Origin: Caldifarciminota bacterium
GTDB lineage: Bacteria; Hydrothermota; Hydrothermia; S141-80
Direction: 5' to 3'
NCBI GenBank assembly: GCA_015490255.1
Contig: WFYF01000031.1
Span: 1-6,708, forward strand
Length of the DNA: 6,708 bases
In this document: positions 1-6,218 of the stretch, one piece after another
Layout of the letters: each line of letters begins with the position of its first letter
Numbering within the stretch: the first letter of the stretch is position 1
Position numbers and translations under genes: made by a program
Notes under the pieces: generated by a model
Databases searched by the model: none
What the model was told of the DNA's origin: nothing
Seen by the model: the letters and a program-made list of their open reading frames with translations, nothing else

Positions 1-83
1 AAGGTGCTCCCGGCAGGAGGATCCGGGCCCGTGCCCGGGAGGTGGACGACCGGGAACTCGTGCTGGTGGCCACACCGGAGTAA
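1..83 (+). CDS. C-terminal end of an unidentified upstream gene (partial)
   Basis: An open frame enters from the left edge (first whole codon at 3) and stops at TAA 81-83, giving 26 residues that end in DDRELVLVATPE. Codon choice (GTG, CTG, CGG, GCC, GAG) matches the genes downstream, and the stop sits 12 nt before the next start with a strong ribosome site in between. This supports a real gene in the same operon. The tail is short and arginine/valine-rich, with no motif I recognise. It does not look like the end of a Roadblock/MglB protein, but too little is present to exclude that. Function unknown. Confidence 0.6.
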   Translation, partial: GAPGRRIRARAREVDDRELVLVATPE

Positions 84-88
84 GGAGG
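82..88 (+). promoter_or_regulatory. Strong Shine-Dalgarno site for the glycosyltransferase gene
   Basis: AAGGAGG begins inside the TAA stop of the upstream gene and lies 7 nt before ATG 96. A second GAGGA copy follows at once. Its strength and spacing fix the start at 96, and it is the best ribosome site in the window along with the one at 3533-3539. No promoter can be placed here because the upstream reading frame runs up to the site. Confidence 0.8.
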
Positions 89-95
89 AGGATCC

Positions 96-2939
96 ATGGA
101 ACAGAAGCGCAGGTTTGTGGGATTCGCACTGGTGAGCCTTTTCACCTGGCTGGTGTATTTCATCTCCACCGCGCCCACGGTGGTGTTCTGGGATGTGGGG
201 GAGTTTCTGGCCGTGGCGGCCAACTTCGGCATTCCCCATCCACCGGGCACGCCGTTCATGGTGATGCTGGGACGGTTTCTGGGGCTCCTGCCCCTGCCCC
301 TCGCCCCCCTGTATGAGCTTCTCACCGGTTATCCCGCCAACAACTTTGTCCTCAAGGTGACCCAGATTTCCATGCTGCCCGGGGCCCTCTCGGCAGGCCT
401 GCTGTATCTCATCGCCCTGGAGGTGATGGACCGGTGGGAGGGGTTCCGGGATCTGCCCTGGGGAATCCGCCATGCCAGCGCAGCAGCCGGCGCCCTCCTG
501 GGCATGTTCATGGCCACGGTGTGGAAAAACTCCATTGAGGCGGAGACCTATACCCCCACCTTCTTCACCCTGGTGCTCATCATCTGGATGGGTTTCAAGT
601 TCTGGGATCTGAAAGACCGTCCGAAGGGGCTGGCCTATCTCATCCTGATGCCCTATGTGTTCGTGCTGTCTGCGGGCATCCACCTGTCCATCGTGCCCTT
701 CCTGCTTGGATATATCGTGCTGATCCTGCTGGTGCAGCGGGAGCTTCTGCTCAACCTGGACACCCTGGCCGCCCTGGGGCTGGGCTTTGCCTTTCTGACT
801 TCTCTGTATTTTCCCTATGAATTCACCGCCCGCCTGGCGGTGATCCACCTCCTGGCGCTGGGGATGGCTTTCTTCGTCCTCACCCGGCGGACGGGGGACC
901 TGTTCGGCTGGGGGACGGGCCTGTTCCTGGCAGGGGTCCTGATCCAGTTCCTGGGCCGGACCCATGCCACCGTTGTGCTGGCCGGCTATGCTGTCCTCCT
1001 CGCGGGCTATTACCTCCAGACCGGCTTCTGGCGGGACTGGAAGGGAATTGCCCTTCTCATGGTGATTCTGGCGTTCACCCCCCAGTTTTTCCTGATCAGC
1101 CGGGCCTATTATCTCCACTTCCACCCCGATGCCGCCTGGATCAACGAGGCGGATCCGTGGAACTGGAAGGCTTTCATGGACGTGCTCACCCGGAAGCAAT
1201 ACGGCCCCACCGAGTTCTTCCCCCGCCGGATCCCCTGGACGGACCAGTTCCGGGTGCTGGGACTGTATCTTTCCTGGCAGTTCCCCCGCCTTCTGTATCT
1301 TCCCCTGCTTCTTCTGGCCCTGTGGGGTCTGGTGGAGAGTTATCTCCGGGATCGGAAAACCTTCCTGTATGTGCTCAGCTTTACCCTCATCGCCTCGGTG
1401 GGGATGGTGTTTCTCCTCAACCTGAAAGACTCTCCCTCCTCGCCGGTGAATCCGGAGCACGTCCGGGCCGGTCTCACGGAAGTGCGGGACCGTGACTATT
1501 TTTACGCGTATTTCTATAGCCTGTTAGGGCTCTACTGGGCTTTTGCCCTGGCGGGGCTCATGGAGCTGGCCTGGCGCCACGCCCGGGGAGTCCTGCGCCG
1601 TCTGGTCCAGTTCGCGGGCTATGCCGTGGCCGCCGGGCTGGTGGCGGGTCAGCTTGCCATGACCTGGCCCTACGTTCACCGGCTGAACAACTATATCGCG
1701 GAGGATTATGCATACAACCTCCTGATCTCCCCTTCCACGGGGGGCGTGATGTTCACCAACGGGGACAACGACACCTTTCCCCTCTGGTTCCTTCAGGAAG
1801 CCATGGGCTTCCGCAAGGACATCATCATCGCCAACCTCTCGTTGCTGAACACCAACTGGTATGTCCGGCAGCTCAAGGCCTGGGGGGCTCCCATCTCCTT
1901 CACGGATGAGGAGATTGACAGCCTGCCGCCGGCCATGCTGCTGGGGCGGGACCGGGTGGTGTTTCTACGGGATCTGGCCATCCGGGACATGATCGCCACT
2001 TCAACCGGCTGGCGGAAGACCCTGAAAGACACGGACTTTGTGGTGGTGAAGGGGGTGAAAATCCCCAAACTGTATTTCAGCTCCATGGAGACCTTCGCCG
2101 ACAGCGTGCTCCGGGGGCGGACGCTTTCGGTGCCCATCTATTTCTCCATCACCAGTTCGCCGGAGGTCTATCGGGGTCTGGAACCCTATTTCGTGATGGA
2201 CGGGATGGTGTTTGCCCTCAAAACCGAGCCCCAGCCCATGGTGGAGCTGCCGCCCTACCGGCTGGAGGCGGTGGACATGGAGGAGACCCACCACCATCTC
2301 CACGACGCCATGGATCCGGAGGCTTTCTTCGCCGAATACAGCAACCGGGTGCACCCCGACTCCACGGTCTGGCGTTATCGGGGCATTTTTGACACGAGGC
2401 TTTTCAAGGACGACACCCACCTGAAACTCGCGGTGAACTATGCCAACGTGGCCGTCCGGCTGGGATTTGCCCATCAGTTCCGGGGGGAGACGGAAGAGGC
2501 GCTGAAGATGTATCTGCTGGCCCGGAAGTTCTATACCGAAACCCAGGCGGAGCTTCCGGAGCGGTATCTGCGTCAGGGGGAAATTCTGGCCTTTCAGGCG
2601 GCCCAGCTCGCCCTTCAGGGAGGCCTCTTTGATGAGGCCATCCGCATCGCCCAGGAGGCCCTTTCGGAAGGGGGGCGTCCGGATTTCAAGCTGATTCTGG
2701 CCCGGGCGTATCTGGGCAAAGAGGACACCGCCCGGGCTCTCCAGATCCTGGAAGGTCTCCGGCTTGAGGGCACTCCGCCGGCAGAGGTGGTCCAGATTCT
2801 CTCGGAGGTGTATGCGGCGCGGGGAGACACGGGACGGGCCATCCAGGTGCTGGAACAGTATCTGGCCAATCCTTCCCGGGATCCCCGGATGGATGCCCTC
2901 ATCCGGGGTCTGCTTGAGAACCTGCGAGGGGGGTCATGA
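96..2939 (+). CDS. DUF2723/GT117-family membrane glycosyltransferase (TMEM260-like) with C-terminal TPR domain
   Basis: A 947-residue polytopic membrane protein of the DUF2723 family (PF11028; glycosyltransferase family 117). Human TMEM260 in this family is a protein O-mannosyltransferase, and GT-C enzymes use polyprenyl-phosphate sugars at the outer membrane face. The N-terminus (MEQKRR then a helix at about 7-26) is followed by the hallmark first loop: W32-D33-V34-G35-E36-F37, then H48-P-P-G-T-P53. D33 and E36 are the likely catalytic or metal-binding acids. Other family signatures are the E148-A-E150-x-Y region, G194-I-H196, N350-E-A-D-P leading to Q368-Y-G370, R466-D-Y-F-Y, and TNGDNDTFPLW starting at T554, followed by the NLSLLNTNWY stretch. 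I count about 13-15 hydrophobic segments before residue 527; the rest is soluble, with TPR-like helical repeats at about 775-943. There are no cysteines. The start is set by AAGGAGG at 82-88, and the stop overlaps the GTPase start by 4 nt. The sugar and acceptor cannot be read from the sequence. Confidence 0.9.
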   Translation: MEQKRRFVGFALVSLFTWLVYFISTAPTVVFWDVGEFLAVAANFGIPHPPGTPFMVMLGRFLGLLPLPLAPLYELLTGYPANNFVLKVTQISMLPGALSAGLLYLIALEVMDRWEGFRDLPWGIRHASAAAGALLGMFMATVWKNSIEAETYTPTFFTLVLIIWMGFKFWDLKDRPKGLAYLILMPYVFVLSAGIHLSIVPFLLGYIVLILLVQRELLLNLDTLAALGLGFAFLTSLYFPYEFTARLAVIHLLALGMAFFVLTRRTGDLFGWGTGLFLAGVLIQFLGRTHATVVLAGYAVLLAGYYLQTGFWRDWKGIALLMVILAFTPQFFLISRAYYLHFHPDAAWINEADPWNWKAFMDVLTRKQYGPTEFFPRRIPWTDQFRVLGLYLSWQFPRLLYLPLLLLALWGLVESYLRDRKTFLYVLSFTLIASVGMVFLLNLKDSPSSPVNPEHVRAGLTEVRDRDYFYAYFYSLLGLYWAFALAGLMELAWRHARGVLRRLVQFAGYAVAAGLVAGQLAMTWPYVHRLNNYIAEDYAYNLLISPSTGGVMFTNGDNDTFPLWFLQEAMGFRKDIIIANLSLLNTNWYVRQLKAWGAPISFTDEEIDSLPPAMLLGRDRVVFLRDLAIRDMIATSTGWRKTLKDTDFVVVKGVKIPKLYFSSMETFADSVLRGRTLSVPIYFSITSSPEVYRGLEPYFVMDGMVFALKTEPQPMVELPPYRLEAVDMEETHHHLHDAMDPEAFFAEYSNRVHPDSTVWRYRGIFDTRLFKDDTHLKLAVNYANVAVRLGFAHQFRGETEEALKMYLLARKFYTETQAELPERYLRQGEILAFQAAQLALQGGLFDEAIRIAQEALSEGGRPDFKLILARAYLGKEDTARALQILEGLRLEGTPPAEVVQILSEVYAARGDTGRAIQVLEQYLANPSRDPRMDALIRGLLENLRGGS
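2926..2939 (+). promoter_or_regulatory. Translational coupling junction: glycosyltransferase stop / GTPase start (ATGA)
   Basis: ATG 2936-2938 and TGA 2937-2939 overlap as ATGA. A GAGG core at 2926-2929, inside a run of G, lies 6 nt before the ATG and is only a moderate ribosome site. The arrangement favours stop-and-restart by ribosomes finishing the glycosyltransferase, so the GTPase would be made in proportion to it. Confidence 0.7.
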
Positions 2940-3550
2940 TCGTTGTTCCGCAGAACAGGGAACTCCGGATCAAGATCGTGTATTACGGGCCGGTGATCAG
3001 CGGGAAAACCACCAACGTGCTCTTTATTTCCCGCTATTACCCCGGTCCGAAAGGCCAGCTCGCCCAGTCTGAAGGCATCCGGGGCATGACGGTGGTGTTT
3101 GACCTTTTGCCCATTGAGGTGCCGCTGGTGAAAGGGTATCGTTCCCGGGTGTTTCTCTATACCGTTCCCGGGCAGTATTTCTTCAAACCCATCCGGCGGA
3201 TGGTCCTCCGGGGGGCGGACGGTGTGGTGTTTGTGGCAGACTCCCAGATGGACCGTCTGGAGGAGAACAAGCGTTCTCTCGTGGAGCTGTTTGAAGGGCT
3301 GAAATCCTATGGCCTGGTCCGGGTGCCCATCGTGCTGCAATATAACAAGCAGGACCTGCCCAACGCCCTGGCTCCAGCGGAACTGGACCGGATCCTGAAC
3401 CCCTATCACTTTCCCAGCATCCCGGCCGTGGCCACAAAGGGCAAAGGGGTGTTCAAAACCCTGGAGGTGGTGCTGAAATACGTGGTCCGGTATGGGGTGA
3501 TTCCGGCCATGCGCCGGGCCAGCCCGAAAAAGAAGGAGGCGACTTCATGA
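2936..3550 (+). CDS. MglA-like small Ras-family GTPase
   Basis: A 204-residue cytosolic GTPase close in length and sequence to MglA, which sets cell polarity and drives gliding or pilus switching in Myxococcus. Visible motifs: KIVYYGP leading into the P-loop G18-P-V-I-S-G23-K24-T25-T26-N; switch I threonine T52 before the VFDLLP strand; the MglA-type G3 motif T76-V-P-G-Q80, where Thr replaces the usual Ras Asp; DGVVFVADSQ at about 95-104; the G4 motif N137-K-Q-D140; and a G5-like VATKGKGVF at about 165-173. Oddity: recalled MglA sequences carry Arg just before the switch I Thr (Arg53 in M. xanthus), but here that position is M51 and the nearest Arg is R49. Q80 is kept. The tail is basic (SPKKKEATS), with no lipidation motif. 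No MglB/Roadblock gene is visible in the window. An MglA relative with a different task, such as envelope assembly, is equally possible. Confidence 0.9.
   Translation: MIVVPQNRELRIKIVYYGPVISGKTTNVLFISRYYPGPKGQLAQSEGIRGMTVVFDLLPIEVPLVKGYRSRVFLYTVPGQYFFKPIRRMVLRGADGVVFVADSQMDRLEENKRSLVELFEGLKSYGLVRVPIVLQYNKQDLPNALAPAELDRILNPYHFPSIPAVATKGKGVFKTLEVVLKYVVRYGVIPAMRRASPKKKEATS
3533..3539 (+). promoter_or_regulatory. Shine-Dalgarno site for the metalloprotease gene, inside the GTPase 3' end
   Basis: AAGGAGG lies 7 nt before ATG 3547 and 10 nt before the second in-frame ATG at 3550. It overlaps the Lys-rich tail codons of the GTPase. The GTPase stop TGA (3548-3550) overlaps ATG 3547 as ATGA. The spacing suits 3547 slightly better, but the two starts differ by only one Met. 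Confidence 0.8.
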
Positions 3551-6216
3551 TGCGCCTGTTCTCCGGCGTGCTTTTCCTCCTCCTTTCCAGCTGCATGCGC
3601 ATCTACGTGTATGAGGGACCGCCCCCTCGCCCCAGAGCCGAAACCCAAAAGGAAAAGAAAAAGGAGAAACCTTCGCGATACAAACCCTGGGCCAAAGCGG
3701 TCAAGGATGCCACGGAACAGGAGGGTTTTCTCACCACCTATCTGAAGCCCGACCAGACTCTGCTCGTGGCCGTTCCGAAAGATCTCCTGGGAAAAGATTT
3801 CGCCCTGGTGATGCACGTGGAGCGGGGAGTGGGAGATCTGAACCTCCTGGAAGGACTTCCCTTCAGCGGGACCCAGCTCCTCACGTTTGAGCGCCGGGGG
3901 GATTATGTGCTGCTCGTCCGGAAAAATCCCCGGTTCACGGCGGGGGGAGAGAAGGCGGCCGAACACGCCCTCCGGGAGAACGTGGGCCACGTGGTGATCG
4001 GGCGCTTCAAGATCCAGAGCGAACATTCCGAGACCGGGGCCCTCCTGGTGGATCTCACGTCTTTCCTGCTTTCCTATCCCGACTTTTCCCGGTATCGCTT
4101 CCTCTTTGACGGGGGGAGCCCGGGGGTGATCCGGGACCTCTCCTTCGTGGACCGGGTGCTCAACTTTCCGGAAAACACCGAGATCTCCGTGACCTATACC
4201 CTGCGTCTTCCCGGCCGGCCCCGGTGGGGAGGGGAATCCCTGGTGGATCGGAAACGGGTGACCATGGCCCTGCGGTGGTCCTTTTTCGCCCTGCCCGAGC
4301 AGCCCATGATCCCCCGGTTCGCCGACGAGCGGGTGGGCTATTTCCTGACCACGGTGGAGGACTTTTCCCGGGACACGTCTCTCTATCCCTTCCGCCACAT
4401 GATCCAGCGGTGGCGTCTGGAGCCGGAGGATCCCCGCCTTCCGGTGAGCCGGCCGAAAAAACCCATCGTGTTCTATCTGGACCGGACCATCCCGCAGCGC
4501 TATCGGAAGTACGTGAGGGAGGCCATAGAGGAGTGGAACAAAGCCTTTGAAAAGGCGGGGTTCAGAAACGCCATCGTGGTGAAGGACGCTCCGGAGGACT
4601 CCACCTGGAGTCCGGAGGACATCCGGTATTCCACCATCCGCTGGACTTTCGCCCACCGGATGGGCTATGCCACCGGGCCCTCCCAGGTGGATCCCCGCAC
4701 CGGTGAGATCCTGAATGCGGATATTCTGCTTGACTGGAGCTTCATCCGGGGCTGGGTGCTGGATTTTGACGCCACGGTGGATCCCCTGTCTCTGGTGCAG
4801 GAAGCTGAAAAACTCCGGAAACTCCAGGAAGTTCTGGGCACCGAGCACCTGTGCACCTTCATGCTGGGGATGAAAACCCAGCTGGCCATGGCCTATCTGA
4901 ATCTGCTGGCCACCGGTCGCATCCGCCCCGGTGAGCCCCTGCCGGAAGAATACATTGGCGCCGCCATCAAGGACATCGTCCTCCACGAGGTGGGCCACAC
5001 CCTGGGCCTGCGGCACAACTTCAAGGCTTCCAGCGTTTATTCTTTTGAATCCCTGAAAGACTCGTCCTTCACCCGGCAATACGGAACAGCCGCCTCGGTG
5101 ATGGACTATATTCCCCTCAACCTGATGGCCGACCCGCCCCAGGGAGATTATTTCATGACCACGCTGGGGCCCTACGACTACCACGCCATCCACTATGGCT
5201 ATGCGCCGGTGAAGGTGAAGAAGGGGCACGTTCGGGAGATGGTGACGGATCCCTGGAAGGAGCTGGACACCCTGCGAACCTGGGCCCGGCGGACGGATGC
5301 CACCCTGGCCTTTGGAACGGACGAGGAAGCGGGATCCCTCGGGCCGGATCCCTACACCGCCCGGTGGGACCTTTCCTCCGATCCCCTGGAGTTCGCCCGG
5401 AACCGGCGGAAGGTGGCGGAAAAGATCTTTCCCCGGCTGGAGGAACTCTTCCTCAGGGGGCCGGAAGGTTACCGGGCCCTCCGGATCGCTTTCGGTGTGC
5501 TGTGGTCCGACCGGTATTACGCCTATTCCCGGCTGGTGAAATACATCGGGGGGCTGCGGATGGACCGGGTGAAGCCGGAAGACGGCCTTCCGCCCTTCCG
5601 TCCCGTTCCGGCAGCGTTGCAGCGGGAGGCTCTGGAAGAGATCCTCAAGGGGATCTTCCCCCGGGAACTTCCCGAGCTTGCCGGAAATCGGCTTCTGAAC
5701 ATGGCCCCGAACTTCTTTGACACCTGGGCCCGCCCCATGGAACCTCCCTATGAGTTTTCGCCCATGAGAAGCCTGGGAACGATATACACCTATTACCTGT
5801 CAGAACTTTTCCACCCCGCCCGGATGAACCGCCTGGTGACCTATCGCTATATCACCCCGGATCCCCTCACACCCGACGAGGTGATGGACCGGGTGGAGCG
5901 GCACCTTTTTGGCGATCTTTCGGACCTTCCGCCCCATCTCATGGTGGCCCAGGACCTGTATCTCCGGGGACTTGCGCAGCTGGCTTATGGAAGCAATGGC
6001 TTCTCCACACCACCCTCGCCCGAAGTCCGGGCGCTGGCCCGTGCCCATCTGAAATCTCTGGTCCGGACCCTGCGGGAAGGTGCCCGGAAGGCCTCCGACC
6101 CCGCCCTCCAGGCCCATCTGGACTATCTGGCGGACTTTGCGGAAAAAGCCCTGAACCTCCAGATCCAGATGTCCCTTCCCGGTTTCGCCTCATGGTATGA
6201 CCCGGGGCAGTTCTGA
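3547..6216 (+). CDS. Zinc-dependent metalloprotease lipoprotein, DUF5117/DUF4953 family
   Basis: An 889-residue predicted extracytoplasmic zinc peptidase of the DUF5117-DUF4953 (reprolysin-like) family, whose members usually run about 800-900 residues. A short lipoprotein signal ends in lipobox L13-S-S-C16, and a Lys/Glu-rich, proline-containing linker (about 25-42) separates the anchor from the fold. The N-terminal DUF5117-like part spans roughly 45-290, ending with FADERVGYF (258-266) and RWRLE (288-292). The catalytic part opens with KKPIVFY (304-310) and includes S352-T-W-SPEDIRYSTIRW and D382-P-R-T-G-E387. The active site is complete: H480-E-V-G-H484-T-L-G487-L-R-H490, with three zinc-ligand His and the general-base Glu481, followed by a metzincin Met-turn S-V-M519-D-Y. 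Conserved C-terminal helices run to the end, so the gene looks intact. The only cysteines are C16 (lipidated) and C436. It overlaps the GTPase by 4 nt and the next gene by 1 nt. The substrate is unknown; inner versus outer membrane anchoring cannot be told from the sequence. Confidence 0.9.
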   Translation: MMRLFSGVLFLLLSSCMRIYVYEGPPPRPRAETQKEKKKEKPSRYKPWAKAVKDATEQEGFLTTYLKPDQTLLVAVPKDLLGKDFALVMHVERGVGDLNLLEGLPFSGTQLLTFERRGDYVLLVRKNPRFTAGGEKAAEHALRENVGHVVIGRFKIQSEHSETGALLVDLTSFLLSYPDFSRYRFLFDGGSPGVIRDLSFVDRVLNFPENTEISVTYTLRLPGRPRWGGESLVDRKRVTMALRWSFFALPEQPMIPRFADERVGYFLTTVEDFSRDTSLYPFRHMIQRWRLEPEDPRLPVSRPKKPIVFYLDRTIPQRYRKYVREAIEEWNKAFEKAGFRNAIVVKDAPEDSTWSPEDIRYSTIRWTFAHRMGYATGPSQVDPRTGEILNADILLDWSFIRGWVLDFDATVDPLSLVQEAEKLRKLQEVLGTEHLCTFMLGMKTQLAMAYLNLLATGRIRPGEPLPEEYIGAAIKDIVLHEVGHTLGLRHNFKASSVYSFESLKDSSFTRQYGTAASVMDYIPLNLMADPPQGDYFMTTLGPYDYHAIHYGYAPVKVKKGHVREMVTDPWKELDTLRTWARRTDATLAFGTDEEAGSLGPDPYTARWDLSSDPLEFARNRRKVAEKIFPRLEELFLRGPEGYRALRIAFGVLWSDRYYAYSRLVKYIGGLRMDRVKPEDGLPPFRPVPAALQREALEEILKGIFPRELPELAGNRLLNMAPNFFDTWARPMEPPYEFSPMRSLGTIYTYYLSELFHPARMNRLVTYRYITPDPLTPDEVMDRVERHLFGDLSDLPPHLMVAQDLYLRGLAQLAYGSNGFSTPPSPEVRALARAHLKSLVRTLREGARKASDPALQAHLDYLADFAEKALNLQIQMSLPGFASWYDPGQF

Positions 6217-6218
6217 TG
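6204..6218 (+). promoter_or_regulatory. Stop/start junction TGATG coupling the metalloprotease to the next gene
   Basis: TGA 6214-6216 and ATG 6216-6218 share one base. Upstream only a GGGG run at 6204-6207 resembles a ribosome site, much weaker than those at 82-88 and 3533-3539. Re-initiation by the terminating ribosome is the likely route. A second in-frame ATG at 6222 is an alternative start. Confidence 0.6.

Noticed and set aside
82..99. GGAGGAGGATCCATGG looks like a cloning-vector ribosome site with BamHI/NcoI sites
   Set aside because: GGATCC occurs 14 times in the window and CCATGG also recurs naturally; the upstream frame with matching codon use runs straight into the site. No vector or tag sequence is seen.
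2615..3409. A 264-residue open frame on the - strand opposite the TPR tail and GTPase
   Set aside because: Same antisense-shadow behaviour with low-complexity His/Arg/Ser-rich sequence, and it covers the clear MglA motifs on the + strand.
3640..3672. A-rich tract in the metalloprotease (AAAAGGAAAAGAAAAAGGAG), a possible slippage or frameshift site
   Set aside because: In frame it reads as a normal charged lipoprotein linker. The heptamer G AAA AAG is only partly slippery, and the zero frame alone encodes the full intact protein, so no frameshift is needed.
3406..5229. A 607-residue open frame on the - strand opposite the GTPase end and the metalloprotease
   Set aside because: It mirrors genes with complete motifs on the + strand. 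Its product is a His/Gly/Pro/Gln-rich sequence without domains, as expected from the antisense of GC-rich codons. No convincing start site is seen.
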